Source: Hondaea fermentalgiana (Eukaryota > Sar > Bigyra > Thraustochytrida > Thraustochytriidae). From it: a stretch of DNA of 25,589 nucleotides. The notes beneath the pieces are model-generated. The model worked only from the letters and a program-made list of their open reading frames with translations. It ran no database searches and was not told where the DNA came from. The number at the start of each line of letters is the position of its first letter. Position 1 is the first letter of the stretch. Positions 8,601 through 16,824 of this stretch are shown here, one piece after another. Position numbers and translations under genes: made by a program. The stretch spans positions 354,633 to 380,221 of the forward strand of contig NPFB01000012.1 in NCBI GenBank assembly GCA_014084085.1, written 5' to 3'.

Positions 8601-10004
8601 GGTTCCGTTCATGAGTCGCTTCTGTCGCAGGGTCCACTCTGGCACTGCCGCGATGGCAGCACCTGGTGCAGTAATGGTGACACCCATGCCGCCGTCGTAT
8701 CGTGGCCCACGCGAAGACCACGTGTAACTCTTTGGGGGTGGGCCCTCGCCGGGCTTCATGCTATAGTCCGCAAGCATCATTGCGCGCTCCACGCAAGCGC
8801 CTACACCTATGAGCGCGTCCGAGGTTGCACCCGGAGCCCCGACTGTGCTCAAGGCAGGACCAGCGTTGCCTGCGCTGGAGACAAAAATGACCCCGTGCTT
8901 TTCGACGAGGTCGCGCGCGAGCTCTGCTGTGCGGCCTTGATCAGGAGCACTCGTCGGCTCGCCGAAACTCATGTTGATCACGTCGACTCCGAGCTCAACG
9001 CAAGCATTAAACGCTCGGATGATGGCGGCGCTGGTCTCCATGCCATCGATGCGCCCATCGCCAATTTTCATGGACACGATTTGGGCGCCCGGTGCCACGC
9101 CGTTCAGCTCCGGCTGCGCCTCGTGGAAACCAGCGGTGATGGAAGCCACGTGGGTGCCGTGCGCACCAGAGTCCACCACAATGCTAAGGACAGCACCTTC
9201 CTCGTAGATGTTGACGCCAAAGTTGAGCTGAGACGACTCGTCCCACTTGTCAAACTCAAAGTCATCGCCCTCAGCATCATCGTAAACGGCAAAAGGTCGG
9301 AGCGCGCGAACACCTCGCAAGTCGCCAGAACCGGATCGATCTACAAGCGCGCGAAGCACGCCGTCGCCACCGCGAAACACAACGCAGTCGCACCATTCTC
9401 CAAGGTCCTCTCGATCCTTTTCAAAGCCCTCGAGCAAGTCTACGCGTGCCTTGAGCTCGTTGCGTTCGATGAGATCATTGCGACCCAGCGTCGACTTTTT
9501 CGCGGTCGGGTCTACCTTGTGCTTGGCGTCAAAAGCAATGAGTTCCTCGCGAGCCTGACGGAGAGCTTTGGCCTGACTCCGTTCCCACTGCTGGGTCGTC
9601 TCGCGCTTGTTGCGCGACGTTAGACCCGAGGGGAAAAGCTCGAAGGAAGACTTGAGACCAAGTCTCCATTCGCCGCTTGGGTTATCGAGACTTTTATCCA
9701 CGCAAAGCGTGCGTCCGCTGAGACCGTCGAAGACCCAGCAGTCCTCTTCTTCCTTGATGGCTTTTCCCTTGACGACCTTGGTCATGGCCACGTCGCCGCC
9801 GCCTGAGGTGTCGAGGAGTCCTACCATTTTTTTCTTGCCATCGCTCGTGTATTGCAAGCCGGCCGCACCGGGATCGACGCCAGTGTCAAGGATGGCTACC
9901 AGGACCCCGCGCCCGTCATACTTGGGATATTGCTCCAAGAATGCGCTCGCCTCGGTCGACCGTTTGGGGAGAAGGCCGTCAACGGGGTATTCCTCGTCCA
10001 TCAT
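5685..10004 (-). CDS. TPP2: Tripeptidyl-peptidase II (giant subtilisin-like serine peptidase)
   Basis: The single-exon protein has 1439 residues. The family removes tripeptides from the free N terminus of oligopeptides, mostly in the cytosol downstream of the proteasome, and assembles into very large spindle complexes. The catalytic residues of the S8 fold are clear: Asp40 in ILDTGVDPG, His282 in SGAHGTHVAS, oxyanion Asn380 in SSAGNAGP and Ser469 in NGTSMASPNAAGG. The long spacing between Asp and His is typical of TPP II. The rest matches the TPP II beta-sandwich and C-terminal helical regions. Human TPP II has about 1250 residues; part of the difference is an acidic insert at residues 1103-1172. 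The ATG at 10004 is chosen because MMDEEYPVDGLLPK aligns directly with the start of known TPP II proteins. The frame is open upstream to 10154, but there is no other ATG there. Confidence 0.96.
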   Translation of the reverse strand: MMDEEYPVDGLLPKRSTEASAFLEQYPKYDGRGVLVAILDTGVDPGAAGLQYTSDGKKKMVGLLDTSGGGDVAMTKVVKGKAIKEEEDCWVFDGLSGRTLCVDKSLDNPSGEWRLGLKSSFELFPSGLTSRNKRETTQQWERSQAKALRQAREELIAFDAKHKVDPTAKKSTLGRNDLIERNELKARVDLLEGFEKDREDLGEWCDCVVFRGGDGVLRALVDRSGSGDLRGVRALRPFAVYDDAEGDDFEFDKWDESSQLNFGVNIYEEGAVLSIVVDSGAHGTHVASITAGFHEAQPELNGVAPGAQIVSMKIGDGRIDGMETSAAIIRAFNACVELGVDVINMSFGEPTSAPDQGRTAELARDLVEKHGVIFVSSAGNAGPALSTVGAPGATSDALIGVGACVERAMMLADYSMKPGEGPPPKSYTWSSRGPRYDGGMGVTITAPGAAIAAVPEWTLRQKRLMNGTSMASPNAAGGIALVVSGLRALGVKYAPCMVKRALEATAVPVPGTETHAQGSGLIQVAKTFELLRTGSGGIHFETPYRIRVAGNEARTNAGLATGIYLREPWESQEKRDFVVYADPVFSTEVSEDAPRPEADMTPQRRAHLESLIMHEQKDRNKLEARLHIRCTEPWVQATPFVMLNAGTVSVKVSVDAPALPDSSDGRNQVHFAQIQAFDPARGDLPVFSVPVTVIRPEACALAPGNGPVAPAVSVARMRFEPVKRYSKVAFGPGDIVRHFVAVPEGASWMDISLRPSPGEPSSVTEGASRTFYVHCLQMRQQGNYRDDELSTAIALRQEPTAAGSRAMAVQGGGTVEICVAQYWSSLGSGPIDIEVRFAGVTPMPSKLSIGAQSAGVARVDVRAELGSVRVSPSAKLKSWSHAVRPVTARTKLELMPAGPRDSLLANPTRPSYGLMLEYTFKQAEKGKLTVRAPQLDQLLYESPYDSQMCMLFDANKRLLNYQDAWPKAVEVPKGSVTARILVRHEKVSLLERLREMPLVIERQLSSDISLGTYKTRAGATTGTQTFSPQVLSQGERCAVFFALPLYKDMAKSLPKGVAPGDVLTGLVTYGRRNGRNTAIIGTDRHPDGFPVEVAVIAAPGSGPDGPGLADDDDNESTDEPLDNATSTSSSGGDDDEDENGAAQETAADSKGEEEARGEEDEDEDEGESEAAVKRAFFAHALLPILKTRVKSLDELRKKPAKAMDGLFAEIVKEAHEVLKLAKEKYGADPADSAELAALELQIAKNEMLRAVAKHKKLLLQNDAADGDSSGRQEVTEACDRVIALVDTESLLAALPKFRAAGDLDDVGQTEKQKEANKKVQDRRSILVEALVLKTYAGNFEGIEELQEVLTRVAETKDLGLQQLRMSRFRANGRPGLALQVLEKKLAEPGAALDSLPLPLSVKELEKTKLELLKELGWPHLAKEQAVTTLHKFPPAYPPF
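6489..6698 (-). other. Acidic low-complexity insert within TPP II
   Basis: This segment encodes residues 1103-1172 of TPP II. It is dominated by Asp, Glu, Ser and Gly and contains runs such as GGDDDEDENG and EEDEDEDEGESE. It separates the beta-rich central part from the helical C-terminal part. It is probably a disordered, surface-exposed loop, and the composition also invites casein-kinase-2-type phosphorylation (inference). The reading frame is intact on both sides, so it is not an intron; a 210-base intron here would also lack GT-AG ends in the right places. Confidence 0.7.
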
Positions 10005-10639
10005 CTTCTTGTTTGGCCACTCGCCAACGTGTCCTTTGCCTCTTGCTTGCTTGTTTGTTTTGCTCGACGCCTTGGCGCTCTTCCTCTCGCCGTGATTACG
10101 TGAGTTTGCTCGTTTTGCCCTCTCGGCCCACGCGAGCGCGGGCGCGCAAGCCAAGCCTCGAGTCTATCTCCTTCTCGCTCTTTACCGGTTTGGATGCCGC
10201 CGGTCCGGCGAACCTTAACGAAGATCTTTCTTTTTTCCTTTCTTTTCTATGGTTGAATGGGACTCACTTTGCTACATTTGCACACAGTGCGGAATAAGAA
10301 ATCCGCGGGGCGCGAAAGCACGTGGATGTGCTGCAAAAAAAATGGTCATAGGCCTACAGGCGGCACTGGCTGTGAGTGTAAGCCTGCTGCAGTAGATCGA
10401 CTGCCAAACAGCTGAATGGGCCTGGCCAAGACGGACGGGGCCCCACCGTGTAAGTGAGTTCTTGGTCCACTTTGTGTCAAAGAAATATTCCCGCGAACAA
10501 CTTCGCACGGCTTATTCTGAGATAGACTCCAGGCCGAGCCTTTAGTTTTTCAATTCTAATAACAGTAAGTAAGGAGCCTCCAAGACAAGCTTTGAGACTC
10601 TTTGATCTTTGGCCGCCGAGCGCTGGGCCCGTTAACGTT
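10005..10639. other. Intergenic region upstream of TPP II
   Basis: These 635 bases separate the start of TPP II from the end of the DUF2256-DUF3253 gene, both on the minus strand, so the TPP II promoter and leader must lie here. The stretch next to TPP II (10005-10154) stays open in the TPP II frame and is Lys/Arg/Ala-rich, but it has no ATG. Beyond it are pyrimidine-rich runs on the plus strand near 10225-10250. No additional gene or clear core-promoter motif is visible. Confidence 0.5.
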
Positions 10640-11317
10640 CTAGTGATGATCGGATGAAGTTTCATCGGCCGCATCAAAATTGTCACCGCGACCAACGCGG
10701 ATGGGTCCCCGAAAGGAAAAAGGGTCGACCGTCTGGCCACGCTGGCGAACCTCGACAATTCCCCGTGCGGCGAGCCGACGGACGGCTTGACGAGCAGGTT
10801 CCATCTCGTCACGCCAATTTTCAAGTCCCAAAAATCGAGGGACCTCGCTGGGACAGATGGTCGAGGCAGCTGCTCGTTTTTGCAGTAATTTGACGATTTG
10901 CTGCTCCATTTCCGTGTCAAGAGGGCGCAACTTTGCCTTTGAGCAAGCCTTGCTACAGTACTTGACTTCGTTCCAAACATCGCGCCATTTCTTTCTCATT
11001 TCCATGGTGCGTCCACATCGCTGACAGAGCTTTGTTGCGCCGGCCGGAGAGCTTTGTGCACGGGTACTTCCTGCGGTTTCCTTTGTGCGCCTGGTAGCTG
11101 TTGCGGAGGCCTTAGCTGCCCGAGCGAGACTGCGTCGCATGGGAGGGGTCTCGGCCTCAGAACCGATCTTCGTGTCCGAGGTTGCGCTTTCGGTCGACTG
11201 CGGCCTGGCAGCTCTGCGACGCTTGCGGGCAGGGCGTGGCCCTGCAGTTCGTGCAAGCGAGCTACGATTCTGGCTGTTCGCCGTCAACGCTTCTGTCGTC
11301 GCAGTCTCCATGGTCAT
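10640..11317 (-). CDS. DUF2256 and DUF3253 domain protein with basic N-terminal extension
   Basis: The protein has 225 residues. The first 95 are basic and low in complexity, with an RKRRR cluster at 31-35 that could be a nuclear localisation signal. Residues 96-127 match DUF2256: Cys98-x2-Cys101 and Cys121-x3-Cys125 around a conserved MRKKWRDVWNEVKYCS core, which looks like a small zinc ribbon. Residues 135-209 match DUF3253, a winged-helix-like domain (MEQQIVKLLQKRA..., then FLGLENWRDEMEPARQAVRRLAARGIVEV, ending in GPIRVGR). In bacteria DUF2256 is often encoded near or fused to cryptochrome/photolyase-type genes, and DUF2256-DUF3253 fusions are known there. The biochemical role is unknown. 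A second ATG at 11311 is an equally possible start. No photolyase gene lies in this window. Confidence 0.82.
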   Translation of the reverse strand: MTMETATTEALTANSQNRSSLARTAGPRPARKRRRAARPQSTESATSDTKIGSEAETPPMRRSLARAAKASATATRRTKETAGSTRAQSSPAGATKLCQRCGRTMEMRKKWRDVWNEVKYCSKACSKAKLRPLDTEMEQQIVKLLQKRAAASTICPSEVPRFLGLENWRDEMEPARQAVRRLAARGIVEVRQRGQTVDPFSFRGPIRVGRGDNFDAADETSSDHH

Positions 11318-11374
11318 CTACATTTCGATCGGGACTCGTTGTCTACTATCGTAGTAGGAGGGAGGCCCGGCTAG

Positions 11375-11416
11375 AAGAACAAGAACAAGAACAAGAACAA
11401 GAACAAGAACAAGAAC
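11375..11416 (+). repeat. (AAGAAC)7 hexanucleotide repeat
   Basis: Seven perfect AAGAAC copies (42 bases) lie 58 bases upstream of the start of the DUF2256-DUF3253 gene. They fall in the roughly 190-base gap between that gene and the CRAL-TRIO gene. On the transcribed sense strand they read (GTTCTT)7. They probably lie in the promoter or leader. Confidence 0.95.
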
Positions 11417-11508
11417 AAAAATAGGGGACGAAAATTTCGACTCGAACGATTGAAAATAATCTTGCGGCAGGTTGGTATCGTCTCCAGGTAGGCATGGCAT
11501 AGGTTATG

Positions 11509-12858
11509 TTACAACGTGGATGCATCCTCGCCAGGGACGGGCGCGTCGATGCCATGAATAGGAAATGGAGTGGTCTTGTCGCCACCTTGACTGACCATGA
11601 GCATGTCGGGATCAACGATCTCGCGCATTTGCTCGTTTCTACGCACAAATGAAATGCGGCTCTTGAGATCCCGACTGAGCACAAAGCGGACTGCATTCCA
11701 TGCGATGGTGGCCATTGAAGGCGAGTTGACGAGATATATCTTCTTGATGAGCGCAGGATAGTCGTTTTGGAGGATTGAAATGAGACTCTTGAGCACTTCC
11801 ATGGCCGTCTTGCCGGCCTGGTCGCGGTAGCTGAAATTGCCGGCGTCCAAGACCATGACGTTCTCGTAAAGGCCGGCGGGCATCTCACGCACGCTTTGCT
11901 CAAATACAAAAGCGCATAATCGTACAAAGAGCTCCATTCCCTCTCCAGCAAAGAGTTTTACATCGAGGTTCCCGATATCGACGAGAATGATGGGATGGCC
12001 GTCCTTGGTAACGTGGGCGCGGCGAACGAGACCGGTCGCGAGTGCGTTCCGCACATCATGAGCGCGCAACGATGCCGGCGCCAAGACATCGCGCCAATCT
12101 AAATGCTTGTAGAGCGCATCGGCGGCGCGGCGAACGTTGTAGTCTTTCGATTGTAAGAATCGCAAGAAGGTCGCGTCGTTTAGTTTGAAGAAGCCCTTGT
12201 TCGCCTCGATTTCCTCGCAGGTTGCATCGATGAACTTGGTACGGAGCATTTCCACGGCGAGGGCCTGTTTTGGAGTGATTGAGTCGAGCATCGCAGACAA
12301 GTACGCCTCGTCGTATGCATTGAGGGCATCCGAGGCCGTGTCTTCTTCTCCATCGGCATCGGCAGCTCCATCATTTCCCTGGTTCGTCGCAGCGCTTTGC
12401 GAAGGTGAGGCACGGGTGCGGCGGAAGGTCCGCTTCGAGAACCGTTTTTGGATGCCACGAACGAGAGAGGCTCGCATCGAGGATGGCGATTTTGATGATG
12501 ATGCAGACGCTTGGTAGACGTCATCGAGTTCGTCGTCCTCGTCGTCGAATGTGGATGGCAGTTCGATGCTGCTTTGGGCGGCCAAGATGCCCCGGAGCTC
12601 CTCCTCGTCGTACTCTTCTGGATCTCCGTCGTCTTCGTTGTCTGTCTCCCGTTTGTTGCCACTCCGCCCGCCGCTACTTGTGTTTGCGAATCCGTGACTT
12701 CCTTGTTCTGAATATGAAGCTCGTGTGCTTCGAGGGTCTCCATCGGGTCGGATGCCAAAGAGGAGAAGCAGCGTCGAGAGGTCGAGCTTGTTCATGTCCA
12801 GACCAAGGTCCCGCGCAAAGGCGGAGACCTGTTTCCACAGCTCCGAAGCAGACGACAT
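11509..12858 (-). CDS. CRAL-TRIO (Sec14-like) lipid-binding protein
   Basis: The protein has 449 residues from the ATG at 12858. The C-terminal half holds a CRAL-TRIO-N helical segment (about 195-260, with LNDATFLRFLQSKDYNVRRAADAL) and the CRAL-TRIO lipid-binding domain (about 275-425). The typical LQNDYPALIKKIYLVNSPSM strand-helix segment is at 363-382 and the gate-region helix follows. This fold binds and transfers phosphatidylinositol, phosphatidylcholine or other small lipids between membranes. The N-terminal 190 residues differ: a short helical start, then an acidic stretch (72-115, DNEDDGDPEEYDEEE and FDDEDDELDD), then a basic stretch (135-150, RGIQKRFSKRTFRRTR) that could bind acidic membranes (inference). 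No GOLD or other extra domain is seen. The frame is open upstream to 13011, but that codon is GTG. The lipid ligand is unknown. Confidence 0.88.
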   Translation of the reverse strand: MSSASELWKQVSAFARDLGLDMNKLDLSTLLLLFGIRPDGDPRSTRASYSEQGSHGFANTSSGGRSGNKRETDNEDDGDPEEYDEEELRGILAAQSSIELPSTFDDEDDELDDVYQASASSSKSPSSMRASLVRGIQKRFSKRTFRRTRASPSQSAATNQGNDGAADADGEEDTASDALNAYDEAYLSAMLDSITPKQALAVEMLRTKFIDATCEEIEANKGFFKLNDATFLRFLQSKDYNVRRAADALYKHLDWRDVLAPASLRAHDVRNALATGLVRRAHVTKDGHPIILVDIGNLDVKLFAGEGMELFVRLCAFVFEQSVREMPAGLYENVMVLDAGNFSYRDQAGKTAMEVLKSLISILQNDYPALIKKIYLVNSPSMATIAWNAVRFVLSRDLKSRISFVRRNEQMREIVDPDMLMVSQGGDKTTPFPIHGIDAPVPGEDASTL

Positions 12859-13233
12859 GGCTGAGCGCTGCGTCAAGCCGGCTTGGCTTGGACGAAGATC
12901 GCCGCTGCCGCCCGTCACGCTCTCGCAATCAGAGGTCCGCTCGCGGCCCACCGACGGACGCACTGACCGAGCGACGCACCAACGCGCCGGCAGACCAACC
13001 CCGCTGCCCACGACGCCTGCGATGTCTGCGCGCGCAAAGCCCGTGGGCTGCCCACCTGCCGCGCGTCGCAGGTGCGCCCTCGCGGCACGCGCTGGCTCAC
13101 CCTAGTCTAACTAACAGGGTGTAGTATGTTTGCAAGCCTAGAGTTTTGCGCCAGCACGTGCAGCACACGCGCGCTCGTTGCCGGAGACTTCGTTGCGCTG
13201 CTGCTCGCGCCGGCAAGCCCCGGGTCGCTCGCT

Positions 13234-13255
13234 CGCCCGCCCGCCCGCCCGCCCG
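13234..13255 (+). repeat. (CGCC)5 tetranucleotide repeat
   Basis: Five uninterrupted CGCC copies plus CG lie about 380 bases upstream of the CRAL-TRIO start, in a GC-rich stretch that ends shortly before the pentanucleotide repeat. Confidence 0.85.
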
Positions 13256-13283
13256 TACTGCTCGCTTCTTTTCGTTTGCTATG

Positions 13284-13307
13284 CTTGGCTTGGCTTGGCT
13301 TGGCTTG
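13284..13307 (+). repeat. (CTTGG)n pentanucleotide repeat
   Basis: Four perfect CTTGG copies are followed by a partial fifth. They lie about 430 bases upstream of the CRAL-TRIO start, in the gap between two minus-strand genes. Confidence 0.85.
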
Positions 13308-13738
13308 CTTTGTTGCTCGGAGAGGCCAACGCACGGGTCGGTCTTGAGCGTTTGATGAAGGCTTGCTGGCCCCCGGACCCGTGACACTTCGGCCAGCAGC
13401 CAGGCTGAGGCGGAAAAGGCTCGCTAGCTTTTGAGAGTGAGGCCAGCTCTGAGGGAATTGGACGTCGAAGTTGTGGTGTGGACGCGTGAGCGCGGGCTGC
13501 TGGTTGACCGCGTCGTACGCTCCACTTTTACAAAGTATGTATATACCTCGAAAAACCGCGTAGAGAGGACGCGTCGTAAACGTCAACTTGCAGTTGACAA
13601 GGAATGAATGGATCTCTTTACCAACCGTCATCGGTCTTGTGTCAGTGGCAGAGATTCACCAAAAGCAAAGCACGACCAGAATGAAGTTTGGCAATCAAAA
13701 TTCAAGATTGTTAGGCCTACGAGTGAACTTTTTAGAGA

Positions 13739-15973
13739 TTACTTGCGCCTTGCAATTTGCAGCTGCTTAAAGGGCGTCGTGGAGGGTGGCTGCTTCTTGA
13801 CGGATCCTGCATCTCCGATCGCGCTTGTAGCACCTCGCTTCATTGGTGAGTGCGGACTCATCTGCCCACCTGCTGTCAGTGAGTTTGTACGCGCGGCAGG
13901 AAGGCCTGCTGGTCCCGCAACCGAACTGGACAGCGAAGAGGATGTAGTGGTTGCAGCAGCAGCAGATGTATGAACCCCGAACGAGGCGGTTGTCGCTTTC
14001 TTTCGGAGAGCGCTTCCCGGAGTTTTGGCAAAAGGGGAGGGTCGGATGCGCGAAGACGCAGCTACTGGCATGGCCTCGCGAGCTCGCCGAGGCCTCGACT
14101 GAAATGGGGGCGTTTGGGTACGCTCGGGCCGCGCGGCAAGACGGCTGGGAGTTTGCTTGGCGAAAAATGATTTCTCCCCCGAATCAGCCAGCGTCGCACC
14201 TGGCGCAGCCGGGGCATCTTCGACACGTGATCCTACCTGTGATCCATGGGGCCGACGACGTGAAAAGTACACGGATGGGGGCGCAGCATTAGACTTGTTG
14301 CTGCTAACTTCCGGCGGCGAAGGGGCCACATTGTTTGGTGTGAGGTTCGCGCTAGCTCGAGTCTCTGATAATTTCAAAGGCCCAAGCTTCGGCACCTTGA
14401 CCGAATTCTCCAGCACGCCTCCAAGTCGGTGCATATTAGCTGGTTGAAGATTAAAGGGAGTTCCTGACTCTGTCTGCTTTTCGACCAGAAGTCCGCGCAC
14501 CCTGAGACGAGACGAAGCCTCTTCGCTTTCCTCCGTGCCATTTTGTTCCATGTCTTGGTCGTGTGCGGCGCGCGCCATCGCCGAATTGTTGTGCATAATA
14601 TAAAGTGCAACGAGAAGATCATAGGCAAGACGGCTTTCCGCGATGTTTTCGCTGCGGGACTTTTCATCGAGGACAGCCACCACAACCTTGCGTTCCTCAA
14701 AGGAAAATGGAGTCTTGAGCATCACCTCGGAGAGCAGGACACGATTGCGTCGCGAGTCCTGCCAAATGCGCTTGAGCACGCCATCGAGGGCATTATCCAG
14801 AACCGGCGGCTGCCGCAGCAAAAGCAAGAGTTGCATCCATTGTTTGCGCCAGGCTCCATCGTTCATGTCTTCCCACGCAATGTCGTCCATGAGAACCTCG
14901 AGCACCGTGAAGCGGTTAGGGTGGTCTGATGGCCATAGTCGCTCGCCTGCGGTCTCGATAAACTCGAGGGCTGCCGTGGCCAGCCTGCGCTCTCGCAAAG
15001 CCTTGATGACGTACAGTCCATCAGGGACGCGCAAGTCGAGACCAGGCGCACGCTGCGACCACAGCTCGCGCAAACGTAGCGGCGCCAGCAGATCAACAAC
15101 CCGGTTCGAGGCCTGCTCGACCTCCTCAGTGACCATGACCGTCCTATCGTCCGAGTCGGAATCTCCTTCTGCACCGGAGGGAGCCGCTGCGGTAAAGTCA
15201 GCTTCGTCGCCTGGAATGCATTGCAAAAGACACAGTCCCGCGACCGCGCGCGCAAGCTTGAGGTCAAGGCCAGCGATCGAGGCAAACTTTTGGGCCTCAA
15301 GGGGAAATTGGTCTCCCCGATCTGCCAGTCCCCAATTTTTCAAAGTCTGCAACGCGGTGAGAAGGCAGTAAAGCACAGCGCACCCGAGAAGTTCCGTGGT
15401 CTTTGCATGGCGCACCTCGACAATGCACTCTTGGTTGAAGATGCGCTGTTTGGTGTCGATGTTGACGTCAGCAAAGGCCATGGCAAGGATTTGCTGGTAA
15501 CTGCCATCGCTGCCAGATGCCACGGCTTTGGAAAGCCGAGCTTCTGCATGAACAAGGTCAGCGTCAATTCTGAGCCTATCTAGGGCCTGCGCGATCGAAA
15601 GCTGTTTCCTCAGCACCTGAAGTGCCTCGATAACGTTGCGCTGCGTTTGCCTAACGCCTTCCTCGAGGAGCCGCACGCGAGCGTCGTCACGTTGTACGTC
15701 GCTGCGCTCTGCCTCGAGCTCGTCACGCTGGAGAGAGAGCATGTGACCCGCCACCACGCTGCGCACGCGAGCTTTCCACGCAAGCTCGCGCCAGCCCTCG
15801 CCGCCTTCGCACAGGCTGCGCGCCACCTCGCGCCGCAGCGCGTCCACCTCCTCGTGGAGCCACGCCAGCGCGCGCCGCTGGCCCCATGCGCTCTCGCCCC
15901 AGCGCGGGTCCACCTCCGTCTGCAGCACGCGCCGCGCGCGCGCCCACGCCGCTCGCTCCGCCGCCTCCGCCAT
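13739..15973 (-). CDS. Candidate ELYS-like nucleoporin (helical protein with disordered basic tail)
   Basis: The protein has 744 residues from the ATG at 15973. Residues 30-150 are helical, with a probable coiled coil around 75-145. A second helical block covers 155-260, followed by an acidic serine linker (265-285). Residues 315-475 resemble the ELYS helical domain: GLYVIKALRERRLATAALEFIE, then VMLKTPFSFEERKVVVAVL, then AYDLLVALYIMHNNSAMARAA, the order seen in ELYS and plant HOS1. ELYS recruits the Nup107-160 complex to chromatin. The last 270 residues are disordered, rich in Ser/Pro/Thr/Arg with several SP, TP and SPFAKTP-type sites, and end in a basic IARRK. There is no beta-propeller and no RING finger. 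An in-frame ATG at 16138 would add 55 residues including a hydrophobic GLLLLPLLCLA patch; I prefer the shorter form. The gene is convincing; the family is tentative. Confidence 0.6.
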   Translation of the reverse strand: MAEAAERAAWARARRVLQTEVDPRWGESAWGQRRALAWLHEEVDALRREVARSLCEGGEGWRELAWKARVRSVVAGHMLSLQRDELEAERSDVQRDDARVRLLEEGVRQTQRNVIEALQVLRKQLSIAQALDRLRIDADLVHAEARLSKAVASGSDGSYQQILAMAFADVNIDTKQRIFNQECIVEVRHAKTTELLGCAVLYCLLTALQTLKNWGLADRGDQFPLEAQKFASIAGLDLKLARAVAGLCLLQCIPGDEADFTAAAPSGAEGDSDSDDRTVMVTEEVEQASNRVVDLLAPLRLRELWSQRAPGLDLRVPDGLYVIKALRERRLATAALEFIETAGERLWPSDHPNRFTVLEVLMDDIAWEDMNDGAWRKQWMQLLLLLRQPPVLDNALDGVLKRIWQDSRRNRVLLSEVMLKTPFSFEERKVVVAVLDEKSRSENIAESRLAYDLLVALYIMHNNSAMARAAHDQDMEQNGTEESEEASSRLRVRGLLVEKQTESGTPFNLQPANMHRLGGVLENSVKVPKLGPLKLSETRASANLTPNNVAPSPPEVSSNKSNAAPPSVYFSRRRPHGSQVGSRVEDAPAAPGATLADSGEKSFFAKQTPSRLAARPERTQTPPFQSRPRRAREAMPVAASSRIRPSPFAKTPGSALRKKATTASFGVHTSAAAATTTSSSLSSSVAGPAGLPAARTNSLTAGGQMSPHSPMKRGATSAIGDAGSVKKQPPSTTPFKQLQIARRK

Positions 15974-16191
15974 CGTCGCGCTGCGCGAGCCCGCCACGAA
16001 GCCGCTATGCCGCGCCAAGCAAAGCAAAGGGAGGAGAAGAAGCCCTGAGGCCACCCGCCCGGAGAGGGAGCGGTCGATTGGATCGATCTTTCGAACAGAA
16101 CAGAATCCCAAGGTAACGACCGTGCATGGGGCGCGCATAGTAGGGCAGTCGATAGGGTGCGGTGGAGGTAACCTGCTCTTTACAATCTTCG

Positions 16192-16233
16192 CTTGGGCTC
16201 GAGCTCGGACCTGGGCTTGGACTTGGGCTTGCG
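16192..16233 (+). repeat. Degenerate hexanucleotide array (CTTGGG-like, 7 units)
   Basis: Seven six-base units (CTTGGG, CTCGAG, CTCGGA, CCTGGG, CTTGGA, CTTGGG, CTTGCG) span 42 bases. They lie 54 bases upstream of the alternative ATG at 16138 of the ELYS-like gene. The units are diverged, so the array is older than the perfect (AAGAAC)7 array. Confidence 0.65.
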
Positions 16234-16816
16234 TTCGTCGTTGTTACGATTCGACCGTCCAAGAATGAGATCGAATATAGTTTTTTTTTTTCATTTTTTT
16301 TAATATCAGAAAGCATGGAGCTCGCTTGCAACAGCCTCGATCGTTGACGAAAGCTTGTTCTATCTCAAGATGACGAACTGTGCGTTTTGGTCTTGGACTT
16401 AAAATTGCGTTCAACAGCAATTCAATAAATTCACGGTCAAGTGATTTTCTCGAGGCATACCATGGAGCTCACGCCGGAGCCTTCACAGAGTCTGTCGTTC
16501 CTTCAAAATTTTGCAGAGGGTGACGCTATGGAATGAAATCGTGTGAAATCTAGAGTATGCTTGACTTGTCCATGATGAAGTCCTTGCATCAATATCAATA
16601 GTCTCGCTTCTGAACGTTGGCCAACGAATCGTAACCTTCAAGTCCATACAGGTTGCTGTTGGCCTTGCGCAGAACGGAATGTCTCTTCGCAACTGTCGCT
16701 CCGGCTTCTATGCCGTCAAGCTACGCCGAGCGACGGCAGTCAGTCTTGCACGCCGAGCCTCCGCTCTCAAGCAAGTGTCATATCACCGAATTAGGACAAC
16801 CACATAAGTCTTGTAT

Positions 16817-16824
16817 TATAAATA
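16817..16824 (+). promoter_or_regulatory. Possible TATA box of POT gene 1
   Basis: TATAAATA lies in an AT-rich island 281 bases before the ATG of the first POT gene. If used, it would imply a 5' leader of roughly 250 bases. Several ATGs lie between this site and the gene start, for example near 16867, which weakens the call. Confidence 0.25.

Larger units (their letters stand above)
12859..13738. other. Intergenic region upstream of the CRAL-TRIO gene
   Basis: About 880 bases separate the CRAL-TRIO start from the 3' end of the next minus-strand gene. The half near CRAL-TRIO is GC-rich, with (CGCC)n and (CTTGG)n repeats near 13234-13307. The part near 13500-13738 is AT-richer and is probably the 3' flank of the ELYS-like gene. 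The open frames here are low-complexity or short, and no gene is supported. Confidence 0.6.

Noticed and set aside
13103..13124. Possible hairpin ACCCT...AGGGT as an insertion-element end
   Set aside because: Only a five-base stem, no matching partner elsewhere in the gap and no transposase. Chance is sufficient.
5685..15973. Four same-strand genes considered as an operon
   Set aside because: Gaps of about 190 to 880 bases, unrelated functions, eukaryotic gene structure and a separate poly(A) signal after TPP II argue for separate transcription units.
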